From Actinomycetota bacterium (GTDB lineage: Bacteria; Actinomycetota; Acidimicrobiia; Acidimicrobiales; Ilumatobacteraceae), in NCBI GenBank assembly GCA_009705865.1, contig WLSJ01000093.1, positions 1-6,688 on the forward strand: 6,688 nucleotides of DNA. Direction: 5' to 3'. The position numbers were made by a program, and so were the translations under genes. The notes under the pieces are model-generated. The model ran no database searches. It was given only the letters and a program-made list of their open reading frames with translations, and was not told the DNA's origin. This document shows positions 1 through 6,014 of the stretch, piece after piece (within the stretch, counting starts at the first letter, position 1; every line of letters begins with the position of its first letter).

Positions 1-1236
1 GCTCGCGCATCAGAGGCAAACATTTCACTTCCATTTGGTGGAGTGCCCATGGGTGTCAAAGAACTTGATTACGTAGAGGGTTGGCCGGCAACTGAAGCAT
101 CCGTGCCATTTGCAGATCGAAAATCAGCTCACACATCAACAATGGTGTCTCGACTCATTGCAGCAGGTGCAAATCATTTTGGCCTCACCACCGCTAGTGA
201 ATTCGGCGGAGTCAATGTGACACGCACAGTGTTAAACGGCGTCACTCGCAACCCGTGGAATACCGAACGGACTCCGGGCGGTTCATCAGGCGGAAGCGCA
301 GCAGGCGTGGCGGGAGGGCTCTTTGCACTCGGAACCGGCGGTGATGGTGGCGGTTCTATTCGCATTCCTGCTGGGTTCACAGGTCTTATCGGGCTGAAAT
401 CAACCTTTGGTCGTATTCCACGTGGGCCACATGTTGAATACGGCAACCTCACCGTTACTACGGGCGGCATGACACGCAGTGTGCGCGATACAGCGCGATG
501 GTTTGATATCTGTAACGGACATCATGCAGCAGACCCGCTCAGCCTCCCCCGCGTCGAAGGTTGGGAAAATGCGCTCGGAACCATCAACGTTGCTGGTCTA
601 CGCGTTGCCATTGTCTCTGACTGGGGCGGTGCAGTCGTGTCTCCTGCAATGTGGAATGTTCTCTTAGAAACCGCTGATCATTTAGTTGCATCAGCCGGAT
701 TGCGTCGTATTGACGGAGTAGACACATCGTTGCCTCGCATGGGTGCTGCTTGGTCTATTAGTGGCATGATCGAAATTGCTTCAGCACTTGGTGACATGTG
801 GCCAGATTGTGCAGATGACCTAACACCCGAAATGCGTGCAGGCTTGCAACTAACTGAAGGTCGATATGGAGCGTCTGAAAGAGCAAAGATTGAAGCACGC
901 CGTGCGGCAGTGAACCTGAAGATGAGTCAAATTTTCGAACACGTTGATTTAGTGATGACTGCATCTAACCCAGACATTGCATTTGCTGCAGAAGGCCCGT
1001 TGCCCAGTGTTTTTGGTGGCGTCAAAGCAGGCGGTGGCAATAATGGAAAACTCACATTCCCTTGCAACCTGCATGGAAACCCCGGCATCTCAGTGCCAGC
1101 TGGCTTCGTTGATGGACTTCCCGTGGGTCTACAAATCATCGGTCCACATTTCAGTGAACAAATTCTGTTGGAACTTGCACTGCGTCTCGAAAGAGAACGT
1201 CCGTGGCCTCTAGTGGCTACTAACTCACCGAGATAA
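1..1236 (+). CDS. Amidase-signature family hydrolase, 5'-truncated by the window edge
   Basis: This enzyme hydrolyses a carboxamide bond and belongs to the amidase-signature family (relatives of GatA, FAAH and bacterial amidases). The frame is open from base 1 and 411 residues are visible. The first ATG, at base 43, is internal, because the residues before it (SLPFGGVPMGVKE) already belong to the conserved core. The Ser-cisSer-Lys triad is complete: Lys in GVKEL (bases 58-60), cis-Ser in GGSSGGS (283-285) and nucleophilic Ser in DGGGSIR (355-357). The spacings of 75 and 24 residues equal those I recall for GatA and FAAH. The C-terminus has the usual GISVPAG and GLPVGLQIIGP segments. Complete members have roughly 460-510 residues, so about 70-100 N-terminal residues are missing. 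No GatB or GatC gene is visible, which favours a catabolic amidase over the tRNA amidotransferase subunit. The substrate cannot be read from the sequence. Confidence 0.93.
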   Translation, partial: ARASEANISLPFGGVPMGVKELDYVEGWPATEASVPFADRKSAHTSTMVSRLIAAGANHFGLTTASEFGGVNVTRTVLNGVTRNPWNTERTPGGSSGGSAAGVAGGLFALGTGGDGGGSIRIPAGFTGLIGLKSTFGRIPRGPHVEYGNLTVTTGGMTRSVRDTARWFDICNGHHAADPLSLPRVEGWENALGTINVAGLRVAIVSDWGGAVVSPAMWNVLLETADHLVASAGLRRIDGVDTSLPRMGAAWSISGMIEIASALGDMWPDCADDLTPEMRAGLQLTEGRYGASERAKIEARRAAVNLKMSQIFEHVDLVMTASNPDIAFAAEGPLPSVFGGVKAGGGNNGKLTFPCNLHGNPGISVPAGFVDGLPVGLQIIGPHFSEQILLELALRLERERPWPLVATNSPR

Positions 1237-1239
1237 TTA
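1234..1239. other. Abutting stop codons of convergent genes (TAATTA)
   Basis: The TAA stop of the plus-strand amidase (1234-1236) is followed directly by the complement of the TAA stop of the minus-strand acyl-CoA dehydrogenase (1237-1239). Together they form the palindrome TAATTA. There is no intergenic base and no room for a terminator outside coding sequence, so the 3' ends of the two transcripts must overlap or be set inside the opposing gene. I see no strong hairpin with a T-tract on either side. Confidence 0.95.
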
Positions 1240-2394
1240 CTTCGTCAGGCTACGTCCGACAATTTCTTTCATAATTTCTGTGGTGCCGCCATAGATAGTT
1301 TGAATTCGACTGTCTGCCCACGCGCGCGCAATGGGGTATTCCAACATGTAGCCGTATCCGCCATGCAATTGCAGGCACTTATCAACGACACGGTTCTGCA
1401 ATTCAGTAACCCAGAACTTTGCTGCTGCAGATTGTTCTGCGGACAATTTGCCTTCGCAATGCAATTCAATGCACCGGTCTACATACACCTGAGCAATTTG
1501 TACCTCGGTCGCAATTTCAGCAAGAACAAACTTTGAATTCTGAAAAGTAGCAACCGATTGTCCGAACGCTTTTCGCTCTTTGGTGTATTCAAGAGTTGCT
1601 TGCAGTGCAGCTGATGCAACTTTTACTCCGCCAACAGCCATCCCCAAACGTTCTTGGGCCAAGTTCTGCATGAGATACACGAACCCTTGACCTTCAACGC
1701 CCAACATGTTCTCAGCAGGTACTTCTACATCAGAAAAGGAAAGTTCCGCAGTGTCTTGAGCATGCATTCCCAATTTGTTCAAATTGCGACCACGCTCGAA
1801 ACCTTTCATTCCGCGCTCAAGAATCAGCAGCGACAGTCCACGATGGCCTGGTTGATCATTCGTACGCACGGTCGTAATAATGAGATCGCTATTGATTCCA
1901 TTTGTAATAAATGTTTTTGAACCATTAACTACCCACGCATCGCCATGGCGCACTGCAGAGGTACGTACATTTGCCACGTCGCTTCCCGTGTTTGGTTCGG
2001 TAATGGCCAATGCACCAATCAGTTCACCGGTCACCATTTTCGGCAGCCAACGTTGTTTCTGATCTTCCGTCGCAAGCTCGAGGTAGTACGGCAACACAAT
2101 GTCGTTATGCAGTGTCATTCCGTTCGCACTACCAATAACACCAGTCTCTGAGACTTCTTCTTGCATTATGGCGCCGAACTTGTAATCGTTTACTCCGCCA
2201 CCGCCGTATTGCTCTGGGACGTGATAACCAAGGAAGCCCAGCTTTCCTGCTGCTAACCAAACATCCCGAGGAACGATTCCGTCTGCTTCCCACTTTTCAT
2301 GATGAGGGACAATTTCCTTATCGAGCCAATTACGAAATGCTGCACGAAACTGTTCATGTTCAGCGTTATAGATAGTGCGTTCGAATGTTTCCAT
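1237..2394 (-). CDS. Acyl-CoA dehydrogenase, LCAD/isovaleryl-type active site
   Basis: This FAD-dependent enzyme oxidises an acyl-CoA to the trans-2-enoyl-CoA and passes electrons to electron-transfer flavoprotein. At 385 residues it is full length for the family. Signature 1 (GALAITEPNTGSD) is at residues 127-139 and signature 2 (QLHGGYGYMLEYPIARAWADSR) lies near residues 342-363. The family arginine segment ERKAFGQ is at about 273-279. At the C-terminus the motif is IYGGTTEI (367-374), so Gly369 stands where medium- and short-chain enzymes have the catalytic Glu (YEGT). The base is instead probably Glu248 in AQERL, as in long-chain and isovaleryl-CoA dehydrogenases. The start is secure: ATG at 2392-2394 is preceded in frame by TGA and TAG, and the next in-frame Met is about 78 codons in. 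No Shine-Dalgarno sequence is seen, so coupling to the gene 9 bases upstream is likely. Chain length or branched substrate is not resolved. Confidence 0.97.
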   Translation of the reverse strand: METFERTIYNAEHEQFRAAFRNWLDKEIVPHHEKWEADGIVPRDVWLAAGKLGFLGYHVPEQYGGGGVNDYKFGAIMQEEVSETGVIGSANGMTLHNDIVLPYYLELATEDQKQRWLPKMVTGELIGALAITEPNTGSDVANVRTSAVRHGDAWVVNGSKTFITNGINSDLIITTVRTNDQPGHRGLSLLILERGMKGFERGRNLNKLGMHAQDTAELSFSDVEVPAENMLGVEGQGFVYLMQNLAQERLGMAVGGVKVASAALQATLEYTKERKAFGQSVATFQNSKFVLAEIATEVQIAQVYVDRCIELHCEGKLSAEQSAAAKFWVTELQNRVVDKCLQLHGGYGYMLEYPIARAWADSRIQTIYGGTTEIMKEIVGRSLTK

Positions 2395-2406
2395 TCACTA
2401 AAACTA
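2395..2406 (-). other. Three in-frame stop codons between two genes sharing a reading frame
   Basis: Read on the minus strand, the membrane-protein gene ends TAG (2406-2404). TTT, TAG and TGA follow, and then the ATG of the acyl-CoA dehydrogenase, all in one reading frame. Three stops within four codons separate two genes that would otherwise be a continuous frame. The arrangement fixes the dehydrogenase start and leaves only 9 bases between the two genes, which suits translational coupling or reinitiation. Confidence 0.9.
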
Positions 2407-3138
2407 GGCGAGAACGGCTCTGGCGACGAGGTCGGTGCCAAAGGCCGTGAGAATTGCGAGATACAGCAACCCCGTGGCCGCCATAACGGCTGAGTAGCTA
2501 CGTTCGCGTAGCGCAGCGCGTGTGACCTCAATTAAGACCGCGGTAGTGATGGCACATGCCACCCAGAACCACCCGAGGGTTCCGTTCCAACCATCATCAA
2601 CAGCCCCACTGAGCACGCTGATCATGCCAGTAGGTAACAACATCACAATTATTTCGATTGGCAGAATCCAACGCAGGGCGTTGACCAATTCGTTCAATAT
2701 CGAGCGAGGCATACCTGGCTGCACCAAATACCAGTGACCCAGCAACATCGCGTCACTGATGGCACCAAGGAAAACTGTGCCCACCAAAACTCGCAGAATG
2801 TTGGTGCTGATATTGCCAGCACCATTGGTTGCATGAACTGCTGCAGCAACGAGTCCTATTACCCCAATGACAGGGCCAAGCAGGTCGAAACGTACGTCTG
2901 TGCGCCGAACAGTGGCAATGGCTACAACGGCAACTGCAATTGCTGCACAATCGCGCACAGGCACAAAGTCGGTAGCTATCCCTGCTGCAGCTGCACCGGC
3001 GGCCAGCACGCAGAATGTAGCCCGCAGTAGCCACCCATAGCCAGCACTGATCTCATGTTTGCGAGTGGTGAACCAGAGAAATAGCAGGCCTCCGGTTGAC
3101 CATTGGAGAAGAACTGTTGCTACGTCAAGTTTGATCAC
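2404..3138 (-). CDS. Multi-pass membrane protein of unknown function
   Basis: This is an integral membrane protein of 244 residues whose function I do not recognise. Hydrophobic segments suggest about eight transmembrane helices, near residues 5-23, 36-56, 63-77, 86-104, 113-133, 157-176, 189-208 and 217-236. Polar and aromatic residues sit in or next to these segments: QWSTGG (12-17) in helix 1, His102 at the end of helix 4, Asp129 and His135 in SDAMLLGHWYLVQPGM after helix 5, and Glu162 in helix 6. The GHWYLV segment looks like a conserved family motif. No signal peptidase site, nucleotide-binding motif or known transporter signature is visible. The start is GTG (3136-3138), overlapping the TGA of the upstream amidohydrolase gene as GTGA, with no Shine-Dalgarno sequence, so it is probably translated by coupling. 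Its place between the amidohydrolase and dehydrogenase genes hints at a role in the same physiology, such as transport or redox, but this is inference only. Confidence 0.86.
   Translation of the reverse strand: MIKLDVATVLLQWSTGGLLFLWFTTRKHEISAGYGWLLRATFCVLAAGAAAAGIATDFVPVRDCAAIAVAVVAIATVRRTDVRFDLLGPVIGVIGLVAAAVHATNGAGNISTNILRVLVGTVFLGAISDAMLLGHWYLVQPGMPRSILNELVNALRWILPIEIIVMLLPTGMISVLSGAVDDGWNGTLGWFWVACAITTAVLIEVTRAALRERSYSAVMAATGLLYLAILTAFGTDLVARAVLA
3135..3138 (-). other. Four-base GTGA start/stop overlap
   Basis: On the minus strand the amidohydrolase gene ends with TGA (3137-3135), and the membrane-protein gene starts with the GTG that shares two of those bases (3138-3136). This is a typical sign of translational coupling. 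It supports GTG as the start, since no other good start lies near and the next in-frame Met is about 130 codons downstream. Confidence 0.85.
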
Positions 3139-4850
3139 TGTGCTGTCACTGTTTCGGTATCGCGGCCGGACCTCAGCAAGGTACCAGGGCGCGACCCAAG
3201 AGCGACATTATTTCTCACAGCAGGGACGCCATTGACGATGACATGTTCCACACCGATTGATTCGCCATAGACCCGGCCAGCGCCACCCGGAAGGTCAAAA
3301 CGCATCTGTGCAGGGCCTGGGCCGATGGTTGAAGCATCAAACACCGTGATGTCAGCAGCCCACCCTGTAGCGATGCGACCGCGACCTTTGATGCCATACA
3401 AACGAGCTGGTCGATCAGTGAGGTGATACACCGCTTCTTCCAACGGCATCAATTCATGTTCACGGACAGCTCGAGCAATCATGGTGGTGCTGAATGCATA
3501 GCTATCAATCATGTCGAGATGTGCACCAGCATCGCTAGCGCCAACTACTGCGCGATGATCACGCCATACCTGTACTCGCTTGTCCCATGTGTCGCGATCT
3601 TGACCACGATCTTGATTAGCAATAACGGTGAGTAGACCATCGGCAACAACAATGTCGCACAACAAGTCCCACGGATCAACTTTGAGCTCTTGTGCGACTT
3701 CTCCCACAATGCGGCCTTCGTATTTTTTCCACTTTTCATTGAAGATTTCAAGCAAGATGTAGCCGCCCCAGTTGCCAATAGAACGAGTGGGGCCAACTGT
3801 GCCCTGTGCCATTGCATTCATTCGTGCACGACCATCAGCCGTGCTCATCATGGTGAGTTTTTCTTCATCGGGAAGTGACATCAGCTTGTCCCACCCGTCA
3901 AGAATGTCAAGAATGAACCCGCTCTTGAAGTTCAACCGCAAGCGGAAAGTGTCAGGCAATGTGAGCGCCAGAACTTGACCGCCTCGACTAGCAGCAATAT
4001 CAAAACCTGCAAGTTGATGCTGCACTAATTCCCAGTTCTGTGAATACACCTGCAACAAGTTCCAGTTCAGTGGTCGATTAGCAGCAGCGCTCATGTCGCC
4101 CATCAGTTCAAACACCTCACGTGAAAATTCGCCCACTGCAGGGATGAATTCAAGAGTGGTTCCTTCGTGATGTCGTACTTCTGAACACAGAGCCAGTAAT
4201 TCTTCTCGCGACGCATGGCGAGAAGGCACGGGGGCGCCGGTGTGATCGTTGTGACTTGGCGACCATGTGGAAGAAAAACCCATTCCTCCGGCACTCAGAC
4301 CAGCACGCAGTAGCACCACCATTTGTTCAATCTCTTGAGGAGTTGCAGCACGTTCGTTTGCGTCGTCATGCATCACCACGCGACGTAAGGCACTATGCCC
4401 AACGAGGAACCCGGCATTCGGCAACAATGTTCCGTCAAGCGCGTCAAGGTATTCAGCAGTTGTCGACCAGTTCCACGGCACGCCCTGTTGCAGCGACTCA
4501 AGTGGCATCCCTTCTACGCGAGCCAACATACGCATTAGGTAGTCACCATCTTGTGGTGTTAACGGCGCAATGGTGAACCCGCAGTTTCCACCAAACACCG
4601 TGGTCACCCCGTGCATTGGCGAAGGACTTAACGTCGTATCCCAAAATGCTTGAGCGTCGTAATGAGTATGTAAATCGATGAATCCGGGAGATACAGCAAG
4701 ACCAGTTGCGTCAATCGTTTCAGTTGCGCTAGTTGACAGTTCGCCAATTTCTACAATGCGGCCATCTTTCACGCCAACATCAGCACGTTGTGGCACAGCA
4801 CCAGTTCCGTCGACGACCATTCCACCTGTGATTGCAAGATCAAGAGCCAT
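3135..4850 (-). CDS. D-aminoacylase-like amidohydrolase, long form (N-acyl-D-amino-acid deacylase family)
   Basis: This is a cytosolic metal-dependent amidohydrolase (amidohydrolase family 3). Relatives release the acyl group from N-acyl-D-amino acids; the true substrate here is unknown. At 571 residues it is longer than classical D-aminoacylases (about 480). An N-terminal beta-sandwich part with VDGTG (13-17) leads to the metal motif HTHYD (His61, His63). GNCG (Cys90) matches the bridging-cysteine position of the Alcaligenes D-aminoacylase, and GASDAGAH gives Asp440 at the catalytic Asp position. The C-terminus closes the sandwich with GRIATGWAADITVFD (491-505) and VIVNG (537-541). The two histidines that hold the tight zinc in the classical enzyme are not recognisable: VRHHEG (225-230) and LNWNLLQV (261-268) occupy those regions. 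The start is ATG at 4848-4850, with the strong GAGGGGG site five bases upstream. It overlaps the next gene by four bases. Confidence 0.92.
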   Translation of the reverse strand: MALDLAITGGMVVDGTGAVPQRADVGVKDGRIVEIGELSTSATETIDATGLAVSPGFIDLHTHYDAQAFWDTTLSPSPMHGVTTVFGGNCGFTIAPLTPQDGDYLMRMLARVEGMPLESLQQGVPWNWSTTAEYLDALDGTLLPNAGFLVGHSALRRVVMHDDANERAATPQEIEQMVVLLRAGLSAGGMGFSSTWSPSHNDHTGAPVPSRHASREELLALCSEVRHHEGTTLEFIPAVGEFSREVFELMGDMSAAANRPLNWNLLQVYSQNWELVQHQLAGFDIAASRGGQVLALTLPDTFRLRLNFKSGFILDILDGWDKLMSLPDEEKLTMMSTADGRARMNAMAQGTVGPTRSIGNWGGYILLEIFNEKWKKYEGRIVGEVAQELKVDPWDLLCDIVVADGLLTVIANQDRGQDRDTWDKRVQVWRDHRAVVGASDAGAHLDMIDSYAFSTTMIARAVREHELMPLEEAVYHLTDRPARLYGIKGRGRIATGWAADITVFDASTIGPGPAQMRFDLPGGAGRVYGESIGVEHVIVNGVPAVRNNVALGSRPGTLLRSGRDTETVTAQ

Positions 4851-4898
4851 TGCATCCCCCTCTGTTCATGCCAACCCTATGACACGCAGTGGGTGCGT
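4851..4898 (-). other. 48-base intergenic gap, the longest in the window
   Basis: This is the only non-coding spacer of any length among the minus-strand genes, between the peptidase stop and the amidohydrolase start. It holds the amidohydrolase ribosome-binding site and, directly after the peptidase stop, a small 5-bp inverted repeat (ACGCA/TGCGT) with a 5-base loop. No T-tract follows the repeat. TAGGGT fits the loose TAnnnT actinobacterial -10 pattern but has no -35 partner at a suitable distance. I therefore call neither a promoter nor a terminator. Confidence 0.7.
4856..4862 (-). promoter_or_regulatory. Shine-Dalgarno site GAGGGGG of the amidohydrolase gene
   Basis: On the minus strand GAGGGGG lies five bases before the ATG at 4850-4848. 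It is the only strong purine-rich ribosome-binding site upstream of a gene in this window, and it selects this ATG over the out-of-frame ATGs nearby. The other visible minus-strand starts depend on overlap or close spacing, so this gene probably has independent, stronger initiation. Confidence 0.8.
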
Positions 4899-6014
4899 TT
4901 AACGGTCGAGCACGACCAGTTGATGATTTGCGTGGTTCACAGGCATTGGCCCAGATTCAGATGCAACCACAATGTCTTCAAGACGCATGCCCCACTTGCC
5001 GGGAATATAAATTCCTGGTTCCACGCTGTAGGCATGCCCCACTGCGATGGGAGTCTCGTTTCCGGCCACCATGTACGGGTCCTCATGGGCTTCCATACCA
5101 ATGCCGTGACCTGTGCGGTGAACAAACCATTCGCCATAACCAGCTGCGTCAATAACACCACGTGACGCAGCATCAACTCCGGCACATGATGAACCAATGA
5201 GTCCGGCCGCAACACCTGCTGCTTGCGACGTGAACAACACTTCGTACGCCTCTGCAATGTCAGATGGTGGTTCACCTATGTGTACGCAGCGAGTGATATC
5301 ACTGCAATAGTCATTCATGGTGCCACCAAAATCACACAACACAATTTCTCCGTGCTTAATGACTCTGTCTCCTGCATGGTGATGTGGACTTGCAGCATTT
5401 TCACCAGCCGCAACAATTGCAAAGTTCACAACCTGATGTCCTTCGGCAATCAACCGCGCTGAAATTTCTGCAGACACTTGTGCTTCTCTGCGTCCGACAA
5501 GTGGAATTTCACCTGCGTGTAATTGCGCCGCAACTCGATCCGCTGCTGCGCCAGCTGCGGTGAGTGCAGCTATCTCTGTTGCATCTTTACGAGAGCGCAG
5601 TGCTTCCATGACAACCACAGAACGCACATACTGTGCATCGGGGCGAAACTTCAATAAATCAACGAGGAACCGAGACCACATCTGGTCTCCCACTGCGATT
5701 GTGCGCGCAGAACCCAAAAGTTTGTGCGCCAACGCAACGGGGTCGTCTGTTTCATTCCATGTTGCAAGTGAAAACACACTGGACATCTCTGTCACGCGTG
5801 GTGCTTCAAGGCGCGGAATAATAAGAGAAGCTTCGCCGTCACGAGGCACGACCAACATGGTGAGACGTTCAAGGGGCATTGCAAGATATCCAGTGAGATA
5901 CGGAAGGTCATGACCGAGAGACAAAATCAATGCATCAACGTTTGTTCGTGCCATTTCTTTTCGCGCACGGTCAAGTCTGTTGCGAAATGTGGATTCAGCG
6001 GTTGTAGTGCTCAT
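4899..6014 (-). CDS. M24 family metallopeptidase, Xaa-Pro peptidase (PepQ/PepP type)
   Basis: This is a cytosolic dinuclear-metal peptidase with the pita-bread fold. It is predicted to remove an N-terminal residue before proline or to split Xaa-Pro dipeptides. The 371 residues match the usual bacterial length. The N-terminal creatinase-like domain (about 10-135) includes LPYLTGY (37-43). The catalytic domain carries all five metal ligands: Asp228 in CDFGG, Asp239 in YCSDITR, His303 in TGHGIG, Glu332 in SVEPGIY and Glu346 in RLEDIV. Their spacings (11, 64, 29, 14) are identical to those I recall for Pyrococcus prolidase. The SPHHHAG run (209-215) supplies a His at the substrate-binding position. 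The start is ATG at 6012-6014, overlapping the lipA stop as ATGA; no Shine-Dalgarno sequence is seen. Aminopeptidase P, prolidase and a non-proline M24 hydrolase cannot be told apart from the sequence. With the amidohydrolase downstream, a role in peptide or acyl-amino-acid salvage is plausible. Confidence 0.95.
   Translation of the reverse strand: MSTTTAESTFRNRLDRARKEMARTNVDALILSLGHDLPYLTGYLAMPLERLTMLVVPRDGEASLIIPRLEAPRVTEMSSVFSLATWNETDDPVALAHKLLGSARTIAVGDQMWSRFLVDLLKFRPDAQYVRSVVVMEALRSRKDATEIAALTAAGAAADRVAAQLHAGEIPLVGRREAQVSAEISARLIAEGHQVVNFAIVAAGENAASPHHHAGDRVIKHGEIVLCDFGGTMNDYCSDITRCVHIGEPPSDIAEAYEVLFTSQAAGVAAGLIGSSCAGVDAASRGVIDAAGYGEWFVHRTGHGIGMEAHEDPYMVAGNETPIAVGHAYSVEPGIYIPGKWGMRLEDIVVASESGPMPVNHANHQLVVLDR
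6011..6014 (-). other. Four-base ATGA start/stop overlap
   Basis: On the minus strand the lipA stop TGA (6013-6011) shares two bases with the ATG of the peptidase gene (6014-6012). There is no separate ribosome-binding site, so translation of the peptidase is probably coupled to lipA. The two genes are expected to be on one transcript. Confidence 0.9.

Noticed and set aside
43..45. ATG at 43 as the start of the amidase.
   Set aside because: The frame is open to base 1, and the residues before it belong to the conserved region ahead of the catalytic Lys. A start here would delete the N-terminal part that all family members have.
174..470. 98-codon proline-rich open frame opposite the amidase.
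   Set aside because: It is antisense to the glycine-rich catalytic core of the amidase. GGC/GGT glycine codons read in reverse as proline or alanine codons, so it is a shadow frame.
2734..3034. Open frames on both strands with many cysteines, resembling small metal-binding or toxin-like proteins.
   Set aside because: They lie inside the Ala-rich membrane-protein gene. Its GCA/GCT/GCC codons read in shifted frames give TGC-rich sequence, which explains the cysteines. No ribosome-binding site or independent context supports them.
4874..4879. TAGGGT on the minus strand as a promoter -10 box for the amidohydrolase.
   Set aside because: It fits only the loose TAnnnT pattern. The nearest -35-like hexamer (CTCGAC) is about 24 bases upstream, too far for a normal spacer.
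4884..4898. Inverted repeat ACGCA/TGCGT as a Rho-independent terminator after the peptidase gene.
   Set aside because: The stem is only 5 bp, and the following minus-strand bases (GTCATAGGGTTGG) contain no run of T.
3772..5165. Several plus-strand open frames of 68-125 codons opposite the amidohydrolase and peptidase genes.
   Set aside because: They overlap strongly supported genes with intact active-site motifs, show no recognisable domain and have no ribosome-binding site.
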